64,000 nt of DNA from Pannonibacter tanglangensis (GCF_009915685.1 NZ_JAABLP010000001.1), one strand, 5' to 3'. Shown: positions 25,636 to 34,789, counted from the first letter of the stretch. A program made the numbers and translations. The notes: generated by a model not told the origin, from the letters alone.

Positions 25636-27669
25636 TCAAAGGCCCAGCTTGCGGCCGAGCCAGGAGAGATGACGCAGGGCATCGGCGGTGAGCCGATGCC
25701 GGCGGCTGCGGCGCTGCTCCACCAGCCGGGCGATCACGTCCTCCGGCCGGCAGGGCCTGAGCGTCACCGGGTCGATGCAGCGGGTGTAGACCACCAGCGC
25801 CAGATAGACCAGCTCGTCGATGTCGCGCGGCCGTCCGCGCCGCGCGCAAGGGGTCAGGTCGGTGCTGAGGCCCCAGCCGGCATAGAAGGGCAGACCGTGC
25901 GTCGTCACCGGACGGCCCCGGAGCAGCGCCTCGAAGCCCGACAGCGACGAAAAGGTCTCGACCCGGTCAACCGCCTCGATCAGGTCGATGATGTCGGCAT
26001 CGCGGGCGACGAAATCGGCCAGGCCCGCCAGCTCGGCCTCCTCGATGCGGCCCTTGCGCAGGCCGGTCTCCACATCGGGATGCGGCTTGAACACGAGCCA
26101 GGCGTCCGGATTGCGGCTGCGCGCAAGGCGCAGCAGATCGACATTGACGTTGGGCGTGTGGGCGCAGTCGATGGTGGCGGAGGTGGAGCGACGCACGGCG
26201 GCATCATCGGCCACCTGCCCCGGCACCAGCACCACCGGCCGGTCCTTCGGAAACGCGTAGCGGCGGCTGGCGCCGAAATTGTACTTGCTCACCCGGGCAG
26301 CCACGATGGCCTGGCGCAAGGCCTGACCCCGGGCGCGCTGCGCCGGCGTCAGCTCCGCCTGCATCAGCAGCCGCTCCAGCGCGCTCGGTCGGGACGGCTC
26401 GTAGTAGATCCCGTCCGCATCGACCGCCAGCGAGGCCCCCCGCGCCAGCCCTGCGCCGAGGCCGACCGAACGCAGGAAGCCGTCCTCGATGCGTAACAGC
26501 TCCAGACCGGCCGCAGCCGCCGCAGCCTCGATCTCGGGCGTGGTGCGGCTTGCCCAGGAGAGCAGACGGCCGCCGGTCTTCCGGGCCCCCTCGATGGCCG
26601 CCTCCAGCGTGTCGCAGAAGGTGACGCTGTCATCGGCACCGGAGAAGGTGGCGCGGATCGCCGCATGGTTCCAGCGCTGCACCCCGAGGCAGTAGGATGG
26701 CAGGGCATTGCTGCGGTGCGCCTGTTCCAGCGTCGCGGCAATGTCCAGCCCGTCCTGCAGCGACACCGCGCTGCGGCGGTAGGGTTCAAGCCAGGCAAGG
26801 CCCTGGCTCGCAAGCACGGTCAGAAGGTCATCCCGGTCCGGTGCGGCGGCAACGAGCGCGGCGACCGAGCCGGCCGGCGCGCGCGCCAGCCGCAGGCCGG
26901 ACAACAGCACATGCAGCGCCAGGGAGGCATCGTCGGTGGTGATGCTGGAGGCCGCTTCCAGCCAGCCGAGCGGGCTGCCCGGTGACGGCTGCGCGCGCAG
27001 CAGCCTCGCACGGGTGTCGCTGCAGGGCGCATAGGCGCCATCGCCGTCGGCCACCAGACGATACTCCCCGGGGCCGGGTTGATCCTGCGGCTGCAGCTGG
27101 CGCAGGTCGAGGCCGAACGCACCGGCGGGCGGAGCCTCCAGCGCGCCGTGCCGGTACCAGGGGTCGGGACGCGCGGCACGCCAGGCGGCCAGCGCCCTGC
27201 CCCCGTCGGCGGGGGCCAGCGCCCGCAGGGCGGACAGCAGCGCGGTGTCGGGCGTCTCGGCGAGCGGCAGCACGCGTGCCGGCACGGGGACGCAGCCAAG
27301 CACATGCGGATAGGGGCTCGGCGGCTGCACCCCGAAGGGACCGGGAAACACCAGCACCACGAGGCCACCGGTCGCCAGCGCCTCGCGCCGGGCCCTCGCA
27401 TAGGCAGCCGGATCGAGGCCACTGGCCAGCACCCGGCGGCGCGGACGGGCGGAGGGGCGCGTGGCACGGCTCGTTACAGCCTGCGCACTGCCCGCACCGG
27501 AACCGGGCCGGTCGGCCTCGGGAGAGACCGCAGCGGCGAGCGGTCCCTGCGGGTCGCGGACAAGGTCGCTGAGGTCCGGCCGCAGCGGCTCCAGCGCCGG
27601 ATCGCAGAGGTCGAGCCTGAGCCGCATGACGGAGGTCGGCCTGTCGGCCTTCGCGGGTGCGCCGGTCAC
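25636..27669 (-). CDS. kpsC: Capsule polysaccharide biosynthesis protein KpsC (Kdo linker glycosyltransferase)
   Basis: A 677-residue KpsC-type protein, close to the usual length of this duplicated glycosyltransferase. Family features are GGRLLSWASRTTPEIEAAAA, LLRIEDGFLRSVGLGAGL, VVLVPGQVADDAAVR, LVFKPHPDVE, and FSSLSGFEALLRGRPVTTHG with FYAGWGLSTD. The C-terminal copy is far better conserved than the N-terminal one, which is Pro/Ala-rich over its first 80 residues. GTG 27669 overlaps the kpsS stop (GTGA), so translation is coupled. In characterised systems KpsC extends the poly-beta-Kdo linker on a lipid at the inner membrane face. Function here is by family. Confidence 0.9.
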   Translation of the reverse strand: MTGAPAKADRPTSVMRLRLDLCDPALEPLRPDLSDLVRDPQGPLAAAVSPEADRPGSGAGSAQAVTSRATRPSARPRRRVLASGLDPAAYARARREALATGGLVVLVFPGPFGVQPPSPYPHVLGCVPVPARVLPLAETPDTALLSALRALAPADGGRALAAWRAARPDPWYRHGALEAPPAGAFGLDLRQLQPQDQPGPGEYRLVADGDGAYAPCSDTRARLLRAQPSPGSPLGWLEAASSITTDDASLALHVLLSGLRLARAPAGSVAALVAAAPDRDDLLTVLASQGLAWLEPYRRSAVSLQDGLDIAATLEQAHRSNALPSYCLGVQRWNHAAIRATFSGADDSVTFCDTLEAAIEGARKTGGRLLSWASRTTPEIEAAAAAAGLELLRIEDGFLRSVGLGAGLARGASLAVDADGIYYEPSRPSALERLLMQAELTPAQRARGQALRQAIVAARVSKYNFGASRRYAFPKDRPVVLVPGQVADDAAVRRSTSATIDCAHTPNVNVDLLRLARSRNPDAWLVFKPHPDVETGLRKGRIEEAELAGLADFVARDADIIDLIEAVDRVETFSSLSGFEALLRGRPVTTHGLPFYAGWGLSTDLTPCARRGRPRDIDELVYLALVVYTRCIDPVTLRPCRPEDVIARLVEQRRSRRHRLTADALRHLSWLGRKLGL

Positions 27670-29003
27670 AGCGGCACACCGAGCGCCCGCGCCCGGGCGA
27701 GGCGCGGCGGCGGGGTGACATGCGCCGCCCCCCGGTTCAGGGCGCGGTCGAGAATGCGCGCGGTCATGTTGCGGGCCGCCGCCTCGAGACCCGCATGGTT
27801 GTGGATCGAGCCGCGCACCTGGATATGGGCCGCAATCGCCCGGATGTAATCCTCGAGCAGCTCCGGGTCTGGGCGCTGCGGCGCCGTCCAGAAGCCGTCG
27901 AGCGGGCCGGCATGGGTCAGGCCGCGGATGTCGAAATGGGCCGGCACCAGCGTCTTCACGGGACAGCCGGCCTGCATCGCTTCCAGTCCGGCCGTGCTGT
28001 TCAGGGTCACGACACCGGCAGCGCGCTGGAACAGGGGCCCGAGCGTCCCCCCGTCGAAGAACAGGACCCTGTCGCGCACGCCGTGCCGGTCGGCAATCGC
28101 CGCGGTCCGCTCCGGCCAGCGCTCGAAGCCGGCATCCAGCGGATGGCTTTTCAGCACCAGACGACTTGCCTGCGGCGCATGGGCGGCGAAGGAGGCGATG
28201 ACGGTCTCGATCACCTCGGCAAAGCTGGCGTAGGGCGAATGGGCACGGAGCTGGAAGTCGCCTTCCAGCTGCAGCGGCAGCACGAAGAAGGCGGCGCCGC
28301 TGGCAAAGAGCACAGCCTGCTCGCTGGCAACGGCCGCATCGCGGCGGCTCTTGCCGAGAAGACGCATCCCGTGCGCGGGATACTCGACGAGGGGGTTGTA
28401 CAGGGTGTGGCGCTGGTAATGCGGATAGGCAAAGCCGGCGAACACATTGAAAAGATTGTAGATCATGTCCGGGATCGCCTCGAGGGCAAAGGAGCCCGGA
28501 TAAAGCGGCTCCAGATCGGCCTCCGGCGCCTCGGCCGCCAGCGCCCGGATCGCATCGGGATCGTCGGGGAAGCGGCTCAAGGTGGAGAGGCCGTCGCGCT
28601 CGAGGGTCAGATAGCCGGGGCGCAGGTAGCCAAGCTCGGTCACCGCGATCTGGAGGCCGAGCGGGCCCGCCGCCGCGATGGCCGCCTTGTGATAGATCCG
28701 CTGGTCGCCATGCAGCACCAGATCGGTGACCGCGTTCTGGCGCAGGTAATCCTCGATGAAATGCCGGAACGCCTCCGGCTGTCCGCGATAGGACAGGGCA
28801 TCGGGGCTGCGCCAGTGCAGCCAGTCGCCGGGGCAGAAGTTGATGCGGGACACGCGGTGCCCGGCCTGGCGCATCAGCGCGCCCATGCGGGCATAGAGCG
28901 GGCACAGCGGCCCCTGCAGGAACAGGATGTGCCGGCGGTCCGGTGCGGCCCGGGCCTCCTGCGCCGGCGGGTCGGCCAGTTCCAGATCCACAGCCCCGAG
29001 CAT
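27666..29003 (-). CDS. kpsS: Capsule polysaccharide biosynthesis protein KpsS (first Kdo transferase)
   Basis: A 445-residue KpsS-family protein, somewhat longer than E. coli KpsS. Seen are HILFLQGPLCPLYARMGALM near residue 25, RINFCPGDWLHW, AVTELGYLRPGYLTLERDG, FFVLPLQLEGDFQLRAHSPY, LVLKSHPLDAG, VTLNSTAGLEAMQAGCPVKT, and a C-terminal PPPRLARARALG. KpsS adds the first Kdo to the lipid anchor in group 2 capsules. AAGGAT upstream of ATG 29003 supports the start. It is coupled to kpsC. A second KpsS-like gene lies at 40011-41405. Confidence 0.9.
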   Translation of the reverse strand: MLGAVDLELADPPAQEARAAPDRRHILFLQGPLCPLYARMGALMRQAGHRVSRINFCPGDWLHWRSPDALSYRGQPEAFRHFIEDYLRQNAVTDLVLHGDQRIYHKAAIAAAGPLGLQIAVTELGYLRPGYLTLERDGLSTLSRFPDDPDAIRALAAEAPEADLEPLYPGSFALEAIPDMIYNLFNVFAGFAYPHYQRHTLYNPLVEYPAHGMRLLGKSRRDAAVASEQAVLFASGAAFFVLPLQLEGDFQLRAHSPYASFAEVIETVIASFAAHAPQASRLVLKSHPLDAGFERWPERTAAIADRHGVRDRVLFFDGGTLGPLFQRAAGVVTLNSTAGLEAMQAGCPVKTLVPAHFDIRGLTHAGPLDGFWTAPQRPDPELLEDYIRAIAAHIQVRGSIHNHAGLEAAARNMTARILDRALNRGAAHVTPPPRLARARALGVPL

Positions 29004-29105
29004 CCGCAGCGATCCTTCCGCCTGAGACGGCCCGCCGGGCGATCCGGCGGCCGCGCGTCCTGCCGTCCGTCCCCTGCCCGACTGGCAGGAGACGGAAGGA
29101 GCCTG

Positions 29106-29309
29106 TCAGGCCATCTTGTCCAGTTCCACCTTCAGCGCATGGCTGTGGATCGTGCGCCAGGTCGTCATGGTCTCGATCTCGTTCTTGGCCATGGCGATCT
29201 TGCGATCGACTTCCTGCAGGTTGCGCAGCTGGTTCTGGGCTTCCGCGCTCAGGGCGGAGAGCTGGTAGACCTTGCCGTCGATGGTCACGGTGTTGTCCGA
29301 AGCGCTCAT
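29106..29309 (-). CDS. DUF6447-type small protein
   Basis: A 67-residue protein resembling DUF6447 proteins: TVTIDGKVYQLSALSAEAQN near the N-terminus, then a helical QLRNLQEVDRKIAMAKNEIE and TTWRTIHSHALKVELDKMA. The front half looks like a short beta hairpin and the rear half an amphipathic helix pair. There is no signal peptide. It sits between kpsT and kpsS in the capsule operon and is probably co-transcribed, but no role is established. Real-gene status is supported by the family resemblance and the clean frame. Confidence 0.75.
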   Translation of the reverse strand: MSASDNTVTIDGKVYQLSALSAEAQNQLRNLQEVDRKIAMAKNEIETMTTWRTIHSHALKVELDKMA

Positions 29310-29410
29310 CTGTCTCGTCTTTCTTGTTGGTTGCAGCGAGGACGCACCGCCCTTGCCGCCAATACCATCCCTATAAGGGCCCGGGGGCGGCACGTCAAAG
29401 CCGCGCGGGA

Positions 29411-30058
29411 TCAGAGGTTGTTGTAGATGTCGAGGGCGAGGGAAATATCCTGAAAAAACTTCGACCGCCCCTGATGCAGCACCAGCGCGCCGTTGCAGTA
29501 GTCGTTCAGGATGGCGGCGTCGTGGGAGACGAGCAGCAGCGCCCGGTCGGAGCGCTTCTCGAAGATCTCTTCCTTGCACTTGCGGTGGAAGCGCTGGTCG
29601 CCGACGAAGATCACCTCGTCGATGAGATAGCAGTCGAAGTCGATGGCCAGCGACAGGCCGAAGGCGAGGCGCGCCCGCATGCCCGAGGAATAGGTTTTCA
29701 CCGGCTGCGCCAGATAGGCGCCCAGCTCGGAAAAGTATTCCACATAGTCGAAGACCTCGCGGTACGGCCGGTTGTACAGCCGAGCGATGAACTTCATGTT
29801 GTCGATGCCGGTGAGGCTGCCCTGGAAGCCGCCGTTGAGGCCAAGCGGCCAGGACAGGCTCATGTCGCACTGGATCTTGCCGGAGGTGGGGTATTCCAGC
29901 CCGCCGAGCAGGCGCACCAGCGTCGACTTGCCGGCGCCGTTGCGCCCGAGCACGGCGAGGCGCTCGCCCTTGCGCACCTCGAAGTTCACCCCGTCCAGCA
30001 CCCGCTTGGTGCTGTGGCCGTGACGGTACTCCTTGACGAGATCAACGACGCGGATCAC
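29411..30058 (-). CDS. kpsT: Capsule export ABC transporter ATP-binding protein
   Basis: A 215-residue ATPase of the KpsT/CtrD type. Walker A is GRNGAGKST near residue 40, the signature is YSSGMRARLAFGLS near 125, and Walker B is CYLIDEV near 145, followed by the H-loop LLVSHD. Two KpsT together with two KpsM drive lipid-linked capsule across the inner membrane. It starts 9 bp after kpsM, in one operon. The small size, without a C-terminal carbohydrate-binding domain, is typical of group 2-like capsule systems rather than O-antigen Wzt. Confidence 0.94.
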   Translation of the reverse strand: MIRVVDLVKEYRHGHSTKRVLDGVNFEVRKGERLAVLGRNGAGKSTLVRLLGGLEYPTSGKIQCDMSLSWPLGLNGGFQGSLTGIDNMKFIARLYNRPYREVFDYVEYFSELGAYLAQPVKTYSSGMRARLAFGLSLAIDFDCYLIDEVIFVGDQRFHRKCKEEIFEKRSDRALLLVSHDAAILNDYCNGALVLHQGRSKFFQDISLALDIYNNL

Positions 30059-30067
30059 GGGGCAGGC

Positions 30068-30892
30068 TCACTGGAGATCCACATAGGACCGGGCGTCCTT
30101 GAGGAAGTAGAGACCGAGGACGGTGATGACCGCCGTGACATAGATCGCGACCGGCAGGTTGTAGTAGGTGGCGACCGTCGGCCCGAAAATGCCGTGTCGG
30201 ATGTACTCGACCGCGCTGACCTGCGGCACGAGGATGATGTATTCGCGCAGCGGCGCCGGCAGCCAGCTCACCATGTAGAAGGTGCCCGACAGCGGGATCA
30301 TGATGTAGGAGAGCGGGTTCCAGATCTTCTCCACCACTTCCGACCGCTCCGACAGCGCGCCGATCAGGATCGCCACCGCCACCGAGTACCAGGCATAGAG
30401 GCCCCAGCCGAACAGGATCGGCCCGAGGTCATGCGGCATCTCGACGAAGCCCCAGACGTAGAAGATGATCCAGGTCATGAAGAAGGCCGCCAGCGTGCCG
30501 ATCACCTCCACGCCCATGCGGGCCATGTACATGGCAAAGATCGTCACCTGGCGGTGATACATCAGCTCGAGGTTCGCCTGCATGCAGCGCAGGGCCCGCA
30601 TCACGCAGTGGCGGTACATCAGGAGCGGCATGTAGCCCGACAGCAGGAAGGGCACGATCGGCGTCTCGACATGGCTGCTCGACTTGGCGATCGACCACAT
30701 GGCGATGACGCCGAGACAGAACATCAGCGGCTCGAGGATGATCCAGGCAAAGCCGATGTTGTCGCGGCCAAAACGCGTGTGGATCTCGCGCATGACGAGG
30801 GCGCCGATGACACGCGTCTGCGTGGCCATCATCTGCCTGGCACTGCCAAGCCAGCCGACCTGTCGTCCTGCGGGATCAGCCTCGAGGCTCAA
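30068..30892 (-). CDS. kpsM: Capsule export ABC transporter permease
   Basis: A 274-residue ABC-2 type permease. The N-terminal motif REIHTRFGRDNIGFAWIILE is the standard KpsM/Wzm amphipathic lead, followed by about six membrane segments, including FCLGVIAMWSIA, TLAAFFMTWIIFYVWGF, WGLYAWYSVAVAILIGAL and AIYVTAVITVLGLYF. Its ATG overlaps the kpsE stop (ATGA at 30889-30892). It forms the inner-membrane channel with KpsT. Identification is firm. Confidence 0.93.
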   Translation of the reverse strand: MSLEADPAGRQVGWLGSARQMMATQTRVIGALVMREIHTRFGRDNIGFAWIILEPLMFCLGVIAMWSIAKSSSHVETPIVPFLLSGYMPLLMYRHCVMRALRCMQANLELMYHRQVTIFAMYMARMGVEVIGTLAAFFMTWIIFYVWGFVEMPHDLGPILFGWGLYAWYSVAVAILIGALSERSEVVEKIWNPLSYIMIPLSGTFYMVSWLPAPLREYIILVPQVSAVEYIRHGIFGPTVATYYNLPVAIYVTAVITVLGLYFLKDARSYVDLQ

Positions 30893-32136
30893 TGCTTGTG
30901 CTCCCGGGCGTTGACATAGAGCAGCCAGATGATGGCATAGCCGAGGAAGAAGGTCATGAAGACCGTCAGGATGCGCAGCAGGCGCTGCGGATAGCGGGCA
31001 TCATCGGGTGCGTTCGGCTCGACGATCCGCTCCAGATAGAGCTGCTTGCGCGCCGCCTCGACCCGCGCCGAGGCCAGATTGGCCTGGGCGGTCAGCAGCG
31101 CCTTGGCGGCAAATTCCTGCTCCAGCACCAGCTGTTCGTACTCGGCATAGGTGCCGACCAGCGAGCCGTTCTGGCTCACCAGCTTGGCCCGCTCCTGATC
31201 GAGCTGGGCGACGAGGGCGTCGAGGCGCTTCTGCAGAACCTGGATCTGCACGCTGCTCGGGGTCTGTTCCTTGATCAGCCGCAGCTGCGTCTCCAGCTTC
31301 GCCTGCTCGCCGGTCAGCTCGCCGATCAGTTCCAGCGCCGCCTTGGAGGCAACTTCCGGATCGACGATGCCTTCCTTGACGCGGAAGGCCTTCAGGCGCA
31401 GCTGGTTGTCGAGCACCCGCTGCTCGGCATTGCGCACCTCGTCCCGGGCCAGGGTCAGCGAATCCTCGCGCGAGCGCTGGTTCATCCGGTTGATCAGCTT
31501 CTCGGCGTTGTCGAGCAGCGCGGTGGCGATGGCCTGGGCGTCCTCCGGCGTGAAGGCGCGCACGGTCACGGTCGAGATGCCGGACGTCGTGTCATGCTTG
31601 GGCGTCACATGCCGGGTGTAGTGGTCGAACATGCCCTCGAACGTGGCCCCGTCGATCATGTTGGGAAAGGCACTGAGGAAATCGACGAAGTCGCGGCCCA
31701 TCAGCGCCTGGTAGTCGACTACGGCCTGGACGTCGCGCAGGGCATCGCGCGAGGCCATGTAGTCGAGCACCGAATAGGTCTCTTCCTGGGCCGGGCCGAG
31801 GCCGGTCGTCTGCAGCAGCGCACCGAGCCCGCCGACCTGCGGCTTCTCCGAGGAGCGCACGATGAACCGGGCCTCGGATTCGTACTGGTCGGAGGCAATG
31901 AAGGCGTAATAGACGAAGGCGAACAGCGTCGGCACCATCACCAGCGCGATGAACGAGCCCCAGCCGCCGATTCGCAGCCGCGACTTCCAGTCCTTGCTGA
32001 CGTGATCGAAGGCGCCGGCCGGCGCGCGCGACAGGCGCTGCAGCGGCTTGGCGATGTTGGCCGGGCTCAGCGTCTTGAATCCCGAGGGAGACTCCGGCTT
32101 GACCATGGTCGGTTCCTTGAGCTGCTGGTCTGTCAT
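30889..32136 (-). CDS. kpsE: Capsule export inner-membrane protein KpsE (PCP-3 type)
   Basis: A 415-residue polysaccharide co-polymerase/export adaptor. It has a cytoplasmic N-terminus of about 65 residues, a first membrane helix (FIALVMVPTLFAFVYYAFIA), the periplasmic start ASDQYESEARFIVRSSEKPQ that typifies KpsE/CtrB/BexC, a long coiled coil (about 190-370) and a second helix near the C-terminus (ILTVFMTFFLGYAIIWLLYV). ATG 32136 is used; an ATG ten codons later (preceded by AAGGA) is also possible. It is the first gene of the leftward capsule operon. It should bridge KpsMT to the outer-membrane exporter at 41442-42614. Confidence 0.92.
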   Translation of the reverse strand: MTDQQLKEPTMVKPESPSGFKTLSPANIAKPLQRLSRAPAGAFDHVSKDWKSRLRIGGWGSFIALVMVPTLFAFVYYAFIASDQYESEARFIVRSSEKPQVGGLGALLQTTGLGPAQEETYSVLDYMASRDALRDVQAVVDYQALMGRDFVDFLSAFPNMIDGATFEGMFDHYTRHVTPKHDTTSGISTVTVRAFTPEDAQAIATALLDNAEKLINRMNQRSREDSLTLARDEVRNAEQRVLDNQLRLKAFRVKEGIVDPEVASKAALELIGELTGEQAKLETQLRLIKEQTPSSVQIQVLQKRLDALVAQLDQERAKLVSQNGSLVGTYAEYEQLVLEQEFAAKALLTAQANLASARVEAARKQLYLERIVEPNAPDDARYPQRLLRILTVFMTFFLGYAIIWLLYVNAREHKH

Positions 32137-32638
32137 CGTGTTTCTCTGGGCGCTTCCCCGGTCATCGCCGCCGGCGTCGCCTGCCGGCCGGTGTCCCGCC
32201 CGCCGCAGGTCCGTCCGGGCCCGCCGCAAGGCGCCGACTGGCTGACACCAGCCCGTTCTGCCTGTTGCCGAAGGTCCGGCCCGCCGTGCGGACCGGCGTG
32301 TCCGGCCAATTCCCGGGGCTGCGGCGGATCCCGTCGCAGGATGCCCGTGGTGCCCGCACCCCCGCTGTCCGGTCGTGCCATCGCTGCCACGTGTCCGCCT
32401 GCGGAGCCCTTGCGAGGCCGGCCACAGCCGGTCTTACCGGCGCGACTCTGCACGACACGCGACAGGCCACCCGCCCTGATGTATCGGTTTGCAGCCCCCC
32501 GTTCAAGCTTGGTGCGGGCGCGACCGGTTGCAGCGTCAGTTGACCTTGCCCTGTCGAAGGTTTAATCCGCCGAAGGCTTGGGTCCGGATGTCTCCGGGCC
32601 GCTCCGGCGTTTCGATAGAATTGAAGGGTGGCTGTTTG
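32137..32638. other. Divergent region between kpsE and gmd
   Basis: 502 bp, strongly GC-rich on the kpsE side. Near gmd a candidate promoter can be drawn (TTGACC at 32540-32545, TTTAAT at 32561-32566, 15-bp spacing). The short spacing makes this tentative. No gene is seen. Confidence 0.45.
32540..32566 (+). promoter_or_regulatory. Candidate sigma-70-like promoter of gmd
   Basis: TTGACC and TTTAAT separated by 15 bp, about 73 bp before the gmd ATG, in the only AT-richer part of this spacer. The match to consensus is fair but the spacing is short. Confidence 0.3.
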
Positions 32639-33613
32639 ATGGCGAAGACGGCACTGATCACGGGGGTGACCGGCCAGGACGGCGCCTATCTCTCCAGGCT
32701 GCTGCTGGAGAAGGGATACAAGGTGTACGGTCTCGTGCGCCGGTCCAGCCACTTCGGCGTCAACGACCACCGGCTGCGCTGGCTCGGCATCGAGAAGGAC
32801 GTCGAGTATCTCGACGGCAACCTGACCGACCTGTCGTGCCTGATCCGCGCCGTGCGCGAGACCCGGCCGGACGAGGTCTACAACCTCGCCGCCCAGTCCT
32901 TCGTCAAGTCCTCGTGGGAACAGCCGGTGCTGACGGGCAACGTCACGGGCATCGGCGCCGTCAACATGCTCGAGGCCGTGCGCATCGAAGCCCCTGAGGC
33001 GCGCTTCTATCAGGCCTCGTCCTCGGAAATGTACGGCCTGATCCAGGAGCCGCTGCAGTCGGAGACGACCCCGTTCTATCCGCGCTCGCCCTATGCCGCC
33101 GCCAAGCTCTACGCCCACTGGATGACGGTGAACTACCGCGAGAGCTTCGGGATGCACACCACCTCGGGCATCCTGTTCAACCACGAATCCCCGCTGCGCG
33201 GCCTCGAGTTCGTGACCCGCAAGGTCACCGACGCGGTCGCCCGCATCAAGCTCGGCAAGCTCGACGTGCTCGAGATGGGCAACCTCGATGCGAAGCGCGA
33301 CTGGGGCCATGCGCGCGACTATGTCGAGGCCATGTGGCTGATGCTGCAGCAGGACACGCCGGACGACTATGTCGTGGCGACCGGCCGCACCACCACCGTG
33401 CGCGACATGATCACCATCGCCTTCGCCCATGTCGGCCTCGATCCGGACGACTACGTCCGCATCAACCCGGCCTTCCTGCGCCCGGCCGAAGTGGATATCC
33501 TCCTCGGCGATGCGAGCAAGGCCCGCGCGAAGCTCGGCTGGACCGCCCGGACCTCGCTCGAGGACATGATCGTCGAGATGGTCGAGGCCGATCTGGTGCG
33601 CCACAAGGCCTGA
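32639..33613 (+). CDS. gmd: GDP-mannose 4,6-dehydratase
   Basis: A 324-residue extended SDR that converts GDP-mannose to GDP-4-keto-6-deoxymannose, the precursor of fucose, rhamnose and perosamine nucleotide sugars. It has the NADP loop LITGVTGQDGAYLSRLLLEK, VYGLVRRSSHFGVNDHRL, catalytic Ser/Glu in YQASSSEMYG, YAAAKLYAHW (Tyr and Lys), and LFNHESPLRGLEFVTRKVT, characteristic of Gmd. ATG 32639 follows GAAGGGTGGC; in-frame codons upstream add atypical sequence. It diverges from the kps export operon and suggests a 6-deoxyhexose in the capsule. No following reductase gene is present in the window. Confidence 0.93.
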   Translation: MAKTALITGVTGQDGAYLSRLLLEKGYKVYGLVRRSSHFGVNDHRLRWLGIEKDVEYLDGNLTDLSCLIRAVRETRPDEVYNLAAQSFVKSSWEQPVLTGNVTGIGAVNMLEAVRIEAPEARFYQASSSEMYGLIQEPLQSETTPFYPRSPYAAAKLYAHWMTVNYRESFGMHTTSGILFNHESPLRGLEFVTRKVTDAVARIKLGKLDVLEMGNLDAKRDWGHARDYVEAMWLMLQQDTPDDYVVATGRTTTVRDMITIAFAHVGLDPDDYVRINPAFLRPAEVDILLGDASKARAKLGWTARTSLEDMIVEMVEADLVRHKA

Positions 33614-33639
33614 CCGCCGAGCCCGACAGGACGCTTGCG

Positions 33640-34716
33640 ATGATCTATACGGTTCTCGGCCTGCCGGGCCCCTTTACCAGATGGTGCCGCGCGGTGGTCT
33701 GCGAGCTGATCGCGGCCCGGGGCGAGCGCGCGGCCGACACCCACATTCCGGGCAGCCTCGCCGACATCGCCACCGAGCTGCTGCGTTCGGGCACCGATCA
33801 CCTGGTGGTTTCCGCCGGCCGCCCCGATGTGGCGCTCATGGCCCGCCTCAAGGAGTATCGCCGGCCGATGCTGCTGGCCCTGTCGGATCCGCGCCAGGCC
33901 GCGCTGCATCTGTTCCGCGCCGGCAAGGCCGACGAACGCACCAGCGTGCGGCTGATCTCCGGCGACTGCTCCTGCCTGGTGGATTTCCACGGGGTTGACC
34001 ACGTCACCCGGCTGCATGTCGACGAGGCGCTCGCCGATCCGCTCAGCGCGATCCAGCGCATCGCCGATGTCTACGGGCTTGCGACGGATGCCGCCGGGGC
34101 CCGCCGCATCCTGGAGCGCACCGTCACGGACCTGGCGGCGACAACCGGTCACGACAACGGCGGACCGGATGCCCGGGCCGGGCTGGTGGAGAGTTTCGGC
34201 GAGGCCGTCGGCGCGGCGGCCGACTACATCCTCGGCGGCTTCGACCAGATGCTGGCCGGCAACCGCGACGTGCCGCTGATCATCACCAAGGAATTCTTCC
34301 TCGCCGGCGATCCGCCGCATGACCATGTGGCGCAGCCCCTCGACATGACCGGCCGGGCGCGCTTCATCGCCTTCGGTCCCTACATGCACATTCCCGCCGG
34401 GGCCTGGGCACTGCGCTATGTGGTGGGCTTCTCGGCCGAGGCGATGGGCACGCCCTGCATCATCGATGTGGGCGTGTCGGAGGGCCCGGTCTACCACGAG
34501 CTGACGCGGGCCCACATGGTCGTGTCCTCGCGCGGGCGGATGGAAATCTCGCTGTCCTTCGAGATCACCGACCCGCTGATGCCGATGCAGGTGCGTCTCC
34601 TGACCGAGAAGGCGATCTTCGATGGCCGGATGGCGATCGGCTATGCCGAGTTCCGGCGCAAGTCGCACCACGACGCAGGCGATCTCGACACCGCCACCCT
34701 GCTGCCGCCCGCCTGA
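33640..34716 (+). CDS. Unrecognised protein with sulfotransferase-like N-terminal half and beta-sandwich-like C-terminal half
   Basis: A 358-residue protein without a confident family match. The N-terminal half has features recalling sulfotransferases: a first strand and turn (TVLGLPGPFTRWCRAVVCEL) where the PAPS loop would be, then LALSDPRQAALHLFRAGK resembling the 3'-phosphate-binding RDPR..S motif, and ADPLSAIQRIADVYGL resembling the C-terminal helix. The P-loop Ser/Thr and the RDPR-associated Ser are missing, so catalysis is doubtful. The C-terminal half (IAFGPYMHIPAGAWALRYVV onward) resembles the carbohydrate-binding-like module of some glycosyltransferases. It follows gmd by 26 bp and is likely co-transcribed; a role in sugar modification or binding is inferred. 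Confidence 0.6.
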   Translation: MIYTVLGLPGPFTRWCRAVVCELIAARGERAADTHIPGSLADIATELLRSGTDHLVVSAGRPDVALMARLKEYRRPMLLALSDPRQAALHLFRAGKADERTSVRLISGDCSCLVDFHGVDHVTRLHVDEALADPLSAIQRIADVYGLATDAAGARRILERTVTDLAATTGHDNGGPDARAGLVESFGEAVGAAADYILGGFDQMLAGNRDVPLIITKEFFLAGDPPHDHVAQPLDMTGRARFIAFGPYMHIPAGAWALRYVVGFSAEAMGTPCIIDVGVSEGPVYHELTRAHMVVSSRGRMEISLSFEITDPLMPMQVRLLTEKAIFDGRMAIGYAEFRRKSHHDAGDLDTATLLPPA

Positions 34717-34789
34717 GTGTCTGGCCTGAGTGTCTGGCTTGAGCGTCTGACCAGAGCGTCTGGCCCGAACGTCTGGCCCGAGCATCTGG
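34712..34789 (+). repeat. Tandem repeat, six copies of a 13-bp unit
   Basis: Six imperfect copies of CCTGAGTGTCTGG, the first of which contains the stop codon of the preceding gene. Copies 1 and 2 are identical and later ones drift. The block lies between convergent genes. Confidence 0.85.

Noticed and set aside
33640..34716. Functional sulfotransferase
   Set aside because: The phosphate-loop Ser/Thr and the Ser after the RDPR-like motif are absent, so only a distant, probably inactive relationship is claimed.
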